From Cryphonectria parasitica EP155 (taxonomy: Eukaryota; Ascomycota; Sordariomycetes; Diaporthales; Cryphonectriaceae): DNA of 64,000 bases. Shown in pieces: positions 23,070 through 34,578 of this stretch. The stretch's first letter is position 1, and each line of letters begins with the position of its first letter. The stretch lies in contig NW_024468911.1 in the NCBI RefSeq assembly GCF_011745365.1, positions 5,140,759 to 5,204,758 of the forward strand. The letters run 5' to 3'. The position numbers were made by a program, and so were the translations under genes. The notes beneath the pieces were generated by a model. It was not told the origin of the DNA, made no database searches, and saw only the letters and a list, made by a program, of their open reading frames with translations.

Positions 23070-23498
23070 TGTCAAAGCCCCAGTTGGGTGAATATATAAA
23101 TAGTAGGTGCCGACAAAGATGCCGCATAAGCACTGCACTATATAATTCTGAGCTCGGCTGTTACGTTGTTGGGGTGGGAGATTGATACCTGATGACCGCA
23201 TCTGGCATGTGATGCGGGCGAGAGACCCGCTTCTCGAGGCGATCCTTCATCCCACGTCACATTGGAAATCATGCCACAGGAAAGCACTTATATGTCTTGA
23301 CGATATCCACTGAGGTCTCTACTCAGATCAGCATACTTCACCGGCCATTACTCCGAATGTTATATTCAGGTCTCTATCTTTAGGATTGATCAATGAGCAC
23401 TCTCCTGGTGACAGCATACTGTTGCAATTTTCTTGCCCTCTCAAGAGATATCTACCCCATCCAAGAACTCTTCCAAGAAGTGACAACCAATAGAGACG
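23070..23498. promoter_or_regulatory. Presumed promoter region of the kinase gene
   Basis: About 430 bp lie between the transposon end and the kinase ATG. No specific element can be named. The transposon therefore forms the distal boundary of this promoter. Confidence 0.35.
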
Positions 23499-24734
23499 AT
23501 GCCGTACATAATCGGACTCAACAGTGGTAGCTCATTTGACGGGGTCGATGCAGTGTTGTGTAAGATCGACTTCGCGCCCGATGGCCATCCCTCACGCCCA
23601 AGCTTTGTCGATGGTCTGACTGTGGACTGGCCAAACGACCTGCAGGCACAGGTGCTGTCTGCATTCAGCAATTCACTCACCATCTTCGAGCTCTGCCGTC
23701 TGAACTATGCCGCTGGCGCTCTCTATGCTGAGGCTGCCAATACTCTGATAAAGAAGGCGGGGCTTAAGGCTGAAGACATCGAGGTCATTGGCTATGACGG
23801 CCAGACCGTATACCAAGAACCTCCAGAGAAAGATCTCATGGCCAAATACACGCAAGACAGCACGGCTGGTCTCGTGGAGCGGTGGACCAAGGGCGGCTTT
23901 CCCTGTGGCCTTTTTATTGCTGAGTCGGGAGTCGTTGCTGCCTTGACCCAAGTCACAACAGTCACACAGTTCCGACCCGTGGATCACGCGCTGGGGGGCT
24001 CAGCCGCGCCACTGATGCAGTATCTTGATTTTGTGGCCTTTCGCGACCATGCGCCCATTGCAACATTGAATATTGGCGGCATTGCCAACGTGCAGCTGGC
24101 TCATACGGATCGTCGTCAAATGATGGCATTCGATACTGGCCCAGGAAATGTTATGCTCGACCACGTGGTCAAGGCTCGCACTGGCGCTCTCTATGACAAG
24201 GACGGGGATCTCGCGGCCAAAGGAGAAATATTGCCCGCGCTCCTCGAACGCCTGCATACTCACCCGTTCTTCAAGAGGACTCCTCCACGGTCCGCGTGGC
24301 GGTTGGATTTCGGTGCCGATTTTGCCGACGATATCCTGGCGCAGCACCAAACAGCATCGACCGAAGACCTCGTGGCCACTCTGACCGCCTTCACTGCGGA
24401 GTCGATCCGAAAATCTGTCGTGGACATAGTCATGAAGAAATCACCAATCAAGCAGCTCGTCGCCAGCGGTGGTGGAACCCGTAACAAAACCCTGCTCGGT
24501 TGGTTGAGCGACTTGATGGCGAAACACGGGGTAGAGGTTGTCCTCAGCGACGCCTATGGACTCCCTGCGACGTACAAGGAGGCTATCAAGTTTGCAACAC
24601 TGGGATTCGCCATGAGAAATCAGCTTGCCAACAATATTCCCGCTGCTGGTGGTGCTTCCTCGTACGCCATTCTGGGCAAGCTATCATGGGCCCCGAGACT
24701 GGCAAAAAATGCTGGGCCTCTGGACAAAGTGTAA
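23499..24734 (+). CDS. Anhydro-N-acetylmuramic acid kinase (AnmK) / levoglucosan kinase homologue
   Basis: 411-residue single-exon ASKHA-fold sugar kinase. The family start motif reads IIGLNSGSSFDGVDAVLC. An FRPVDHALGGSAAPLMQY block follows, then NIGGIANV and FDTGPGNVMLD (nucleotide/active-site blocks with the catalytic Asp of the AnmK family), then VASGGGTRNKTLLGWL near the C-terminus. Bacterial AnmK opens and phosphorylates the 1,6-anhydro ring of a murein recycling sugar. The fungal relative characterised in Lipomyces phosphorylates levoglucosan to glucose 6-phosphate. Fungi lack peptidoglycan, so levoglucosan or scavenged anhydro-sugar is the likelier substrate (inference). The frame is intact although it is surrounded by relics and transposons. 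Confidence 0.9.
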   Translation: MPYIIGLNSGSSFDGVDAVLCKIDFAPDGHPSRPSFVDGLTVDWPNDLQAQVLSAFSNSLTIFELCRLNYAAGALYAEAANTLIKKAGLKAEDIEVIGYDGQTVYQEPPEKDLMAKYTQDSTAGLVERWTKGGFPCGLFIAESGVVAALTQVTTVTQFRPVDHALGGSAAPLMQYLDFVAFRDHAPIATLNIGGIANVQLAHTDRRQMMAFDTGPGNVMLDHVVKARTGALYDKDGDLAAKGEILPALLERLHTHPFFKRTPPRSAWRLDFGADFADDILAQHQTASTEDLVATLTAFTAESIRKSVVDIVMKKSPIKQLVASGGGTRNKTLLGWLSDLMAKHGVEVVLSDAYGLPATYKEAIKFATLGFAMRNQLANNIPAAGGASSYAILGKLSWAPRLAKNAGPLDKV

Positions 24735-24957
24735 GGAATCGACGGGAAGAGGAGTGCACACGGCGCTGTACCGGATGAGAGACATCTTCATCAGGGCCTC
24801 GCATTTAGGTGTATCAACGGTCAATAATGCATCAGTGAAGAGTGATATACTGCATGGGCTAAGGACATGAGACGAGAAGGTGCTATTGTGGTTCTTCTTC
24901 TACCATTGATTGAATGCTTGATTTCTCTGGGGAGCAATGCTAGGAAGTTCTCCTATA

Positions 24958-27161
24958 CTGTCTGACCCCCCCTTGCCAGACACCCGTACCCGCCGGACAG
25001 CTAATTTCCGACAGCGCCATACAAATACCAACATCCTCACTTACATATTATTTCCTCAATATTGAAGCTATTCAGAAACTGTTTTGATAGATAGATAGCC
25101 CTTTAATTGACGAATCTATTGATATACTTATATCTATGCCTGGACGCCTTATGATGCAATTCTGGCAATGCTGGAAGCTAATATCTGTTCCTTCCTGTTT
25201 TCATATTCATGATCCTTTTCCTTTAACAATCTTCTATCTCAAGCAAGCTATAATGCCTTCCCACGCCTGGAATGAGGAGAATATGGCTGATGCTCTCTTC
25301 GATATTATAGATAACTATTTATCTTTACGAAAATCAGCCAAGAAATACGGAATCGCCCTCCAAATGCTATCAGATCAGCTGCATGCAGAGTTCTCAGTTC
25401 AAGAAGCAAAGCAATCTCAACAACGCCTTTCTACTACTGAGGAAAAGAAGATATCAAGATAAATTATCAAGCAGAAGAGCCTAGAATATGCTTTATTAGC
25501 TTCTGCTATATGTGGTATTGTAGAAGCTCTTCTTAAGCAGAAAGAAGATCTCAATGCTTTTAGCTGCAAATGGATAAAGGGCTTTAAGAAGAGAAATCCT
25601 CAAATTCGCTATAAAATAAGCATTTGCTAGGAAGCTACTAGATACAATGCTTTCATTCCGAAAGCTATTAACTAGTATTTCAACATTCGCGAGAAGGAAT
25701 ATGAGTGAATCGAGCTACAGCTTACAGTGAATGTAGATGAGAGTGGCATTATGACTGAATATAGTAAATTTCTATGGAATTCTCATCTTAGAGCTTCTGA
25801 ACTGATACTTTTGATAGGCCTGAACTCGCTGGTTCTTGGATCCTCTGAAAAAAAGAAAGCATTTCTCAAAAGCAGCTAGAACAGAAGCTGAGTTACTCTC
25901 ATTGAAAGCTGTACAGCCACAAGCTAGCTTCTCGATTCAGGCATCATCTTTAAGGGCAAAGATCTTCAAAAACAGTAGTTTTCTGAAGATATGGAGCAGT
26001 CTGTGCTAACCTAGCATGTGATTATTAGTTAAAACAGCTGAATAAGCAATGAAATTGCAATAGCATAGCTTAAGGATCTTTTTCTTCTTTAGATGAATAA
26101 TCTCCGTGAGAATGATATATCTCGAGCTATCCTTCTCATTCTAAATGGCTATAATAGCTATATATCAGTAAGTTAAGATCTTTTAAAGCTTAAGATAATA
26201 TTTCTTGAGGATAATATGCTGATATAAAACAGCTGGAGTTTATAGCTTCTTGCTACTTGAATAACATTTTCCTTTGCTTTCTCCCTGCATATATCTTCTA
26301 TAGCTTCCAGCTACTAGATAACAGCATATTTGCTGTACTGAAAGCAGCCTATCGGAAAGAACTTTAAAAGTTGCAAGATTTTACAGACTCAGCTCCTATT
26401 AACAAGATCAACTTTCTACAATATCTCATTACAGCTAGAGCAGCAATTACTTCTAAAGTAGTAAAAGAAGAATAAAGATATAATAATAACTATCCAATTA
26501 ATCGTTATAAAGCCCTATCTCATAAGAAAATCCAGAAGAATAAGCAAAAACGAGAAGCAGATGAGTTGGAGGAGAACGAGGAGAATGAGCTCATTTCCCA
26601 TAAGTTTATTACTGCTATAAGCCGAGACTGAAGCTACAACGAATGCAGCAAGTTAAGAAGGATTGCAAATCATCTTGAAAACCTCCAAGCTGAGATTATC
26701 TTGCTCCAACAGCGAAATGCCTCCCTTAAGGCTCAGAACGAAGCTATTTCGAAGACCCGAAAGCGCAAGAAGATCCCCAATCCTAACAAACGCTTTATAA
26801 TTATTTCAGAGGCACTTTCAGCTGGAGAAGAGGCCAACACAGCCCAGGAAGAGAATGGTTTGCCTGCTGAGGATATTGTAGAGGTTCAAGACGAGATTAA
26901 CGAGGAGGACTCTGAGAACGATAATGCAAACATTTCACGTAAGGATTCACCACCAATTCGTCGATCTTCTGGGCGGACTAGCCGTATGCCAACTAGATAT
27001 TTGGAATAAGGAAATTTAGATCATTTCGATGATATATTTATTATTATTATACGATTTGAAGTGAATTATTTCTATATACTTGAAAAGGTGGCAATTGTAT
27101 GGGCCATTTCGCATTTTAGTGTCCGGCGGGTACGGGTGTCCGGCAAGGGGGGGTCAGACAG
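24958..27161 (+). mobile_element. Second pogo-type transposon family (inactive, 2.2 kb)
   Basis: Terminal inverted repeats of about 40 bp start CTGTCTGACCCCCCCTTGCC and are mirrored at 27161 with one or two mismatches. TA duplicates lie at 24956-24957 and 27162-27163. The transposase begins at ATG 25253 (MPSHAWNEENMADALFDII, a pipsqueak-like HTH start) and stays open to 25462. Degenerate DDE sequence with many stops follows. An open Lys-rich and acidic C-terminal part lies at 26701-27009 (KTRKRKKIPNPNKRF, ending GRTSRMPTRYLE). The interior is strongly AT-rich with abundant TpA, consistent with RIP. The end sequences do not match the other two pogo copies, so it is a separate family. Confidence 0.88.
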
Positions 27162-27163
27162 TA

Positions 27164-27635
27164 GTCAGCTGTATGAGCTGCGAGGGTGAGTTTTTGCTGC
27201 TGAACGCTCTCAAGCCGAAATTTGAAACAATACATATACATGTACCGAGACCGTAATGAGATGGAAAAAAAGGAAGTACACCTCATTGATAGCAATTACT
27301 TACATCATCTTTTCAGAAGACCCCTCCCGGGGGGGGGGGGGGGAAGGTTAGTGACGCTTGTTGCATCGAAACCAACTCATTTGCATCAGAAATTCATCCA
27401 AAACTCACTAGACAGTAATGAAATTCCCCGAAAGAATCAAGATTAGCTGTCTCATTCTTTCATTCCGGTATGAGATAAGACTAGGTCATTCTCGTCTCAG
27501 AACTTTGGGGGACGGACAATTATTAGATGGATTGGCGTAGTTTGCAACGAGCTGTCCGTTTGTGAATCCAAGACTGTCGCGCTTAGCTACCGACACCTGA
27601 TCTACACCGGACAGCTCGCTTCGTAACGGTGTACT
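27164..27635. repeat. Intergenic with poly-G tract
   Basis: An uninterrupted run of about 14 G residues lies near 27330-27342. No coding signal is recognised in the rest. Confidence 0.4.
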
Positions 27636-28570
27636 CTATGAACTTGCGGAGCCCGGGAACAGACTCTTCTGTAGCCCAAAGGCTGGCAAAGCTTGTGATC
27701 CGACGCCACTTGAGTGCGCAATCACTGCCGGGTGTTGGGGGGTAAAATTCTCAGGTATAGCTCCTATAAAAACAGGCCATTGTTCTAGATTGTAGTCTCG
27801 TTTGACATGGAACCGTAAGGCCAGCCTTTTCGCATTCTCACAGCAGTGCTTGAGACACAGATACAACGTTCTTATTACCAACACAACGACTAGCGCTGCC
27901 GCACCAATGACGATTCATGCCACTGCGCCCGTGGAACTTGTGAAACTCTGCTGTTAATTTCTGCTATTGCCGTTCGAAGCGGACGTGCCTGTGCTGGATG
28001 GTGTAGAAGAAAAAGGGGTCACGCCACCACTGCTCGCTACCAGTCCTATCCCCGCTGCAACTGTTGAAGTTGGTTGCCGAAACAATGGTCGTGGTCATTA
28101 AGTCCGCCGATCGGGATAACAGTGCGACTTGTACTGCAGAGAGGGTAAAGACTGCGATGCCGGATGCGGAATCAGTAATCAAGTTAAAGTTGACCAATCT
28201 AACATCAACAGGGCCCCTGGGCCCGAAGCCGAATGCTGTTGTAGAAGAGGGACATTCTGAGAGGCCGTTGACTACTGATGTTGGTTCCCCTTAGCTTTGT
28301 ATGCTTTTACACCAGGTAGAGTATATCCCGTACATCATGATGGAAAGATCGCTGGAAAAGACGTAAATGATACTAATTACCTAGCGAGGAGGACGTAGTC
28401 AATGACTGTGATTACGTACGATTGCCAGCACGGCACAGCTATCTCTTCGTCTGCCCCCGACAGCGTCCTCCCTTCCTGCTATGCCGTGGTCCAGGCGTTG
28501 GGGTAGGCGATACCCGGCGAGTACAAATAGGTATTGCCCAGTTCTCCCAGGACCGCTAGGTAGTAAGACT
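27636..28570 (-). pseudogene. Relic of a Ser/Thr-rich single-pass surface protein gene
   Basis: On the minus strand, coding-like pieces occur in the order of a fungal Mid2/WSC-like surface protein. First comes an extracellular piece (LYSPGIAYPNAWTTA, then a stop). Next is an ITDSASGIAVFTLSAVQVAL and TTTIVSATNFNSC block, followed after a frame change by a Ser/Thr linker (FSSTPSSTGTSASNGN). A hydrophobic helix (IVIGAAALVVVLVI) and a Cys/basic cytoplasmic start (LCLKHCCENAKRL) complete the order. In-frame TAA, TGA and TAG codons break each part, for example TAA just after NGNSRN. The last 82 codons (27636-27884) are still open. Recognition is by architecture, not by a named domain. Confidence 0.5.
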
Positions 28571-29026
28571 GGCCATGGCTATCACCGACTCCTCAGGATA
28601 AAGTGAGGCATAACATGGTACAATCCCTGACGTGATGTCAGTCTGACAATTCAAGAGAAACCTCTATGCGCAATAGGATGGAGGCTCGAAGGCAGTTGTT
28701 AGAGGATTGGGATGATGATGATAGTAGCGATCAACGTCTGTGTGGCCGTCTGTCGTGGAGGAACCTGAAGACACTTTAATGCCTGTTGGGGTGAGAGCGA
28801 TCAGCAATTTGGATCATAAAAAAAAGAAGAGATAGAAAAAAAAGACGGGGCGGGCAGGAGTTAGAATCGGACCGTGTGTGCGTGCGTGGGCATTTAATAC
28901 AATTGGGAAGAAATAGAGTCTTAGATTAGTAGATTCGAGGGCTGAGGAAGATGAAAATTATATGCTGAGGACAAGGATCTATTCAAGCCAAGGTTACTAA
29001 GTCGTACCGGCCCCCAAGACATGTGT
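28571..29026. other. 3' flank of oxoprolinase gene, no gene
   Basis: Purine-rich stretches lie near 28820-28850. No coding signal is recognised. Confidence 0.4.
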
Positions 29027-32000
29027 CTACGAGGACGCCTCTTGGGCAGCTGAGAAATTATGAAAGCTTCCTGCTGCGCGCGGATATGCGGTCACCCTTG
29101 ATACCGCGTTCTTGGCCTTGATCTCGGCTTCGCTTTCTGCATCGCCCAGTGGTTGCCCCCAGCCACCTCCTCCAGGCGTCTGGATCACACAACGGTCACC
29201 CGTCTTCATATTGATTTGGCCCCTTGAGCCAATGCTGACCCATCTCTCGGACCCATCCTCGAGCCTTTGTACCCAATAATTGGCACCGCTCTGTCCAGCC
29301 TCCCCCCCCAGCATCCCAAATGGCTGGTGGACTCTCCTCTCGGTGATAATGCCGAATGTCAGTGGGTAGCGACATTCCCAGTCCCGAATGACGCCACATC
29401 CCCCATTGAATTCACCCCGGCCACCACTACCCTTGCGGATGGAGAACTCACGCAGAAGCACAGGATAGCGCTTCTCGATAATTTCGACGTCTGTGGTCCG
29501 CGTGTTGGTCATGTGTACTTGTACACCTGAGGCACCGTGCCATGTGGGTCCTGCGCCCTCACCACCGCAGATTGTCTCGCCATAGCCGAAGCCGAACCCA
29601 CTGCTGTCGTCTGGCTGATTTGAACCATCATCGTCTGTGCTGCCGGGCTCGAGGCAGTTGCCGAAGAAGCCAAAGCAATTCATACATCCTTGAGAAGCAG
29701 CAGCCGCCTGGAAGGCTTTGAGGAGGAGGTCCACGAGCCGCTGCGAGGTAAGCGTATTCCCGCAACAGACTGCAGCCTTGGATGAGGGATTGAGGAAGGT
29801 GTTCTTCGGGAGGATAACCTTGGTCGGGGCAAGGCAGCCTTGATTCAGCGGGATGTCGGAGCCGATAAGCAGGCGCAGTGTGTAGATGAGTGCTGAATAG
29901 GTGATAGCAGGCGGAGCATTCATGTTCGAAAGCATCTCACAGGACGTGCCACTGAAGTCGAGGGTTGCAAAGCCAGTCTCATCGATCGAGATAGAGACCG
30001 TCATCATCGAACCGTTGTCCAGGTAGTCTGTGGCCGTCAGGGGTTTCGATCCAAAACGACGGTACGCCGACTTGAGATACGCTCGAACAGCTACCTCGGC
30101 GTTCTCTTGAATCTTCTTCATATAGAAATGGACGACGGGCCTGCTGTACTCATTCATAAGAGCCTTAATCAAGTTACTGCCTTTGGTGTTTGCGGCTACC
30201 TGGGCTTTCAAGTCCGACAGATTATCGCCCAAGTTTCTGGACCCACTGCAACCAGGGAAGTTGCCTGGCTCGAGGAGAATGGCCGTAATGCCCTCTTCAT
30301 CAAAGTGTCCGTCTCGCACAAGGAAGAAGGACTTGATTGCCGCACCTTCCTGCCAAAGTTCGACAGAGTCACTAAGCAGGAGGAGACCATGATTAGCCGG
30401 TGCACCGACGTCGTGAAGTGATTGTGGTGTTAGGACTTACGGTGGCATTGAATTGCCTCTATATCCGCCAATGTTCAGGTGGTGACCTCTTGAGGCTGTA
30501 TAGAAGCAAATTGTCTTGCCATCTTCATCAAATACAGGTGAGATCACGGTTATATCTGTCCAAAGGGTTTATTAGGATGCGCCATAGCTCAGAGTGAGGG
30601 GGAAAGGAGAGAGGGAGGGAGAAACAAAGAAAAAGAATTCATACCAGGCAAATGAGTACCACCGGACTCTGGATGGTTTGAAACAAGTACATCGCCTGGA
30701 CGTAGCTTCCCATGGTGCAGCTGATGTTGATACTTGACTGCGTAGCTCATGCTTCCAAGGTGGACCGGTACATGAGGCGCGTTGGCAACGAGCTCGCCAT
30801 CTGGACTGAAGATAGCACAGGAGAAATCCAAACGCTCCTTGATGTTCAGCGAAATACTAGTTTTCTGGAGTGTTCTTCCCATCTCTTCTGCTATTCCCAT
30901 GAATCTGTGTCCAAAGATACTGAGCTTGATTGGATCGACGACAAGCTCGCCGCTGCCCGTGTGTTGAGATCCCTCTTGTGCTAGATCAATGACGACATGG
31001 GACGTAAGAACCTTGGCCTGTGCTCCAGGTACAACGATGATAGTCTGCGTATCGTCGATGATTATCGCAGGTCCGGAAATCATTGCTCCTCTTCCAAGGT
31101 TATCGAGTCGAAAGACTTTGGTTTGTTGACGTCCGCTGTTTGCAAAATAGACTTCTTCCTATTCAGTTGTTAGGCGCCTCAGGAACTCCTAGGAACTGAA
31201 GTGAATAAGTATTACGCACCAGCATCTCGACGTTCTTGACTTGAGTCTGGAAGTCGAGTTCCCTGAGCTCATGTATCAGGGTGTCATTGTCTTTGATGGT
31301 CTGTCCACTCTTGCCAACTCCACGAACCCGGACATCGTCAACCAAAACCTTTCTTGATCGGGGGAAAGTGAAAGACAGCTCCCTATAATGATCCCTCTCG
31401 AGAGCAGATAGCCAGTCACCATCTTTGGGTCGTAGGATCATGAAGTTGGTGTCAGTGCCGTGGTAACGTAGATTCAAGTACTCCTCATGCATGATGGATG
31501 AAGAAGGGATTCCCTGAGCAAGCAAGCCATCAGACGCTCTTTGTCTGAGAACACCAAATTTGTCTTCCAATCGAGCCAATCCGTCTTCTCCTAAGGTTTC
31601 CGAACTAGGTTCTCGTGTCTCATGTACGACCTCTGCGAGAGCCATACCGTAGGCCGATAGTATGCTCGAGTATTTGTGGATGACGACACGGCGAATACCT
31701 AATTTGGTTGCAATCTCACAGGCGTGTTGTCCGCCCGCTCCACCAAAAGTAGCCAGGTTGTGTTGGGCAGTCTCAAATCCTCGGGCCTCAGTCAGAGCTC
31801 GAATGGGCCGGCACATGGACTCGTTTGCGACGTCGATGAATCCATAGGCAACTTCTTCTGGTGTCATTGATCGGCCTGTATCAGCATTGATCTGTGCCGT
31901 GATGTCGTTGAACTTCTCTGCCACAATATCTGAATCAAGCGGGAGGTTCTCATCGGGACCAAAGATGGAGGGGAAATATTCGGGGATCAGTCGCCCCAGG

Positions 32001-33582
32001 CTGTTCAAAAGGTATCAGTCACAAGTCCTTGGATTATGGAGGCATGAGTCTCGACTGACAAGAGATTGGCATCCGTGACTGTCAGTGGACCCCCTTTGCG
32101 ATAGGAGGCGGGGCCTGGATGCGCTCCAGCACTCTATACAGAAAGTCAGCGGCCATTTCCTTTGTCGTCTTCTTTTCTTTAACTTTATTGGGCGTCTTGA
32201 GCTTGAGTTAAAGCGGTCTAACGCACCTCTGGACCGACTTTGAACATGCCATTCTCCCAGAAAAGCATGCTCCCACCGCCAGCGGCAACGGTGTTGATAT
32301 CCAGTTGAGGACTTTGAATCGATACGCCAGCCGTAACGGTCTCAAAGACGTGCTCAAAAGAGCCGCCGTACCTACTGACGTCTGTCGATGTGCCGCCCAT
32401 GTCAAAACCAACAATCGGAGACCGGCCATCATAGGAAGTCCGGGCATGCCCAACGACACCACCTGAATATGCGCATTAGCAATGAAAATAGCCGACCCAA
32501 GGATAGTCAAAGGAGCTGGTACCCACCAGCAGGGCCGCTCAGGATGCCCCGGAGACCACTGAAGCTCTTGTGGCTAACTAGTCCACCGTCGCTCTGCATG
32601 AACTCGCAGGAGATGCCGTCGAGGTTCCCGCCGTCAAACCCTCGGGCAAAGCCGTTCACATATTGGACAATCTCTGGCGTCAGATACGCATCTGCAGAAG
32701 CTGAGCTGCCTCGAGATATCATCTTGATCATGTTTGCACCGACCTCGGACGAAATCGACACATGGTTGAAGCCAATCCCCCTAGCAATTTCGGCAACCCT
32801 CTCCTCATGCTTGGGGTACAGGTACGAGTGTACGAGGCAGACGGCCACAGTATCAATACCTTTGGCCTTCAGAGCCAGCAGCTTTTCCGTAAGTTCTTCT
32901 TCATTCAAAGGCCGTATAATCCGCATTATGTCTCCGGTAATGCCCTTGACAAACAGACCAGGGGACTCTTTCGGGGCCGGACGCGAGTTTGTCACATCCT
33001 CATCAAAACACTCCACCGTGATCCGCTCTGAAACTTCGACAACCTCTTCGTACAGAAGCTCCGGTTTCTTGATGCCCAGTTCGAAGAGTTTTGGCCTTGA
33101 TTGGTGCCCAATCTCAATAAGATCACCGAAGCCCTGACTCACTATGAAAGCATGACGTCTTCCTTTTCTTTCGAGTAGTGCTGTTCGAGAAGCCATTGGG
33201 TCAGATTCCGAGTCTATAGACGGACGCTCGAAAACACACAACCTACCGTTCGTTGCGACCGTAGTACCCATGCGGATGGAATGGATGAGATCCTTTGGTA
33301 TGGGACTGCGACGACTGATGATTCGCCCAGATACGATTTCCAAAACCCGTCGGATCCCCTCAGAGGGTGCGTCATCGTAATTATCTGGGTCGACCGAGAG
33401 GAGTTTCAAAACAATGTCTTTCTGTCCTGGAACCGAAGCCCAAACATCTGTAAAGGTACCACCACGATCTAAACTCAGTGTAAGCGGCAGACCAGCACAT
33501 GGAACCGTTTTACAAAACGCATACCTATGGCGAACTTGATGCTCTTCGCTGGCACCGAGGCCATGGTTGCATGCTCGCCCAT
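29027..33582 (-). CDS. 5-oxoprolinase / hydantoinase A-B fusion (ATP-dependent)
   Basis: Eight exons (33525-33582, 32527-33468, 32227-32462, 32060-32133, 31220-32000, 30645-31158, 30441-30555, 29027-30371) encode 1354 residues, the size of eukaryotic 5-oxoprolinases. The HyuA half begins [15 protein letters not shown], split across intron 1. It continues with [22 protein letters not shown] across intron 2, [14 protein letters not shown] (ATPase-like block) and [14 protein letters not shown]. The HyuB half begins near [20 protein letters not shown] and ends with [20 protein letters not shown] and [13 protein letters not shown]. All introns are 56-93 bp with GT..AG ends and preserve phase. Known reactions are ATP-driven opening of 5-oxoproline to glutamate or of (N-methyl)hydantoin to the N-carbamoyl acid. 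Cytosolic. It is divergent from the permease gene. Confidence 0.95.
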
Positions 33583-34578
33583 ATTGAAGTCAAGATTCAG
33601 AGGTCGGGGTACTCGAATGGTAAAAAAAGATTGAGTTGTCGCTGTTGCGCGTTAGATACCGCTTGTAAGATCACGCATGGGTATGGTTTTCCATTTATGT
33701 ACACGTTGTGGATGCAAAAATACTACATAGATGGTGTTCAATATTTTCTCAGCGGCTGTGCTCCTTAATTACCCTGTGATCGGTACAGTGCCGCCCCTCG
33801 CGCGGTACTCGTGACCGGTCCCTCGATTCGAGCTACCTGTACCACGAGATGCCATCTGCGTGTTTCAGCTCCTGCACTGCAGCAATTGCCCCGGGCAGAT
33901 AAGGGTCACGATCGGGGGTTGGATACACTTTGCCGTTCGAGACCTGCATAATGTATGATACATTTCGGCGTCTGGCGAATATTGGAACAATCCTAGCTGC
34001 CGGCACATCAAAAGTTCCCCGCATCGTTCAGGCGTACATAAATCCACGGTAGCGATAAGAGGAGCTGATCCTTGTCTGTACTACTAAGTTTATCAGCGAG
34101 ACAACGTCGATTCGGACTGCCGTGAGCAGCGGTTCTTATCGAACATTGATATCGAAATTCCCAAGGCCGGGATCAAGGTCCTAATTCCCAACCTTTCATC
34201 GAGCAACGAGGTATCAGCGGCGATCGTGAGCACGCCCTGTGAGTTGCGGTCATAAGTCGTTGCGTAGGCGAAAGAATTGGACAGCACGCGGCACATGTAA
34301 GGGATGATCGACCGTCCTGATATTAGAAGCCTATCTTATCTCGTTGGATATGTCCGCCACCAACCTATCTCCTTGGAGGACTGCATGTATAGCCCCTGGG
34401 CAGATATGTATTACCATGTGTGACCCAAGCTTTCCCGAGTATAATACCTAGACCATGCCTTGCACATCTCCACAAAATTACTGATCACTGCACGCATCAA
34501 TTTCATTCTTACGATCAGAAAATTGCTCAGAAGACACGGGTCCCTCCTCGCACCGCTCTTGGGACGTTCCAACCAGCA
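33583..34578. promoter_or_regulatory. Divergent promoter region of oxoprolinase and permease genes
   Basis: About 1 kb separates two oppositely transcribed genes, so both promoters lie here, together with a racemase-like relic (33833-34340). Shared control by the neighbouring Zn2Cys6 protein is plausible, but no CGG-type operator pair could be identified by eye. Confidence 0.4.
33833..34340 (-). pseudogene. Possible rearranged relic of an Asp/Glu/hydantoin racemase-family gene
   Basis: Two minus-strand pieces resemble different parts of the racemase family. Piece A (34296-34093) contains QGVLTIAADTSLLDERLGIR, like the 'VGVLTADxxSL' core, and in another frame GNFDINV followed by LLTAVRIDVVSLI, like the region near the C-terminal ECTNMPPY motif. 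Piece B (34024-33833) contains GTFDVPAARIVPI and DRDPYLPGAIAAVQELKHAD, like the N-terminal 'GDxGNxxTFxFPV..' and '..AAxELExxGVDAI' blocks. Their order is reversed relative to an intact gene, and stops intervene. The resemblance is by eye and weak. If correct, a hydantoin racemase once stood next to the hydantoinase gene. Confidence 0.3.

Noticed and set aside
2983..24734. Treating the Gfo/Idh/MocA oxidoreductase and the AnmK/levoglucosan kinase as one pathway
   Set aside because: Both families include levoglucosan enzymes, but the genes are 19 kb apart with unrelated genes between, so a functional link is not supported here.
32388..33137. 249-codon plus-strand open frame
   Set aside because: Antisense shadow of the HyuA half of the oxoprolinase; splice phases and motifs support the minus strand only.
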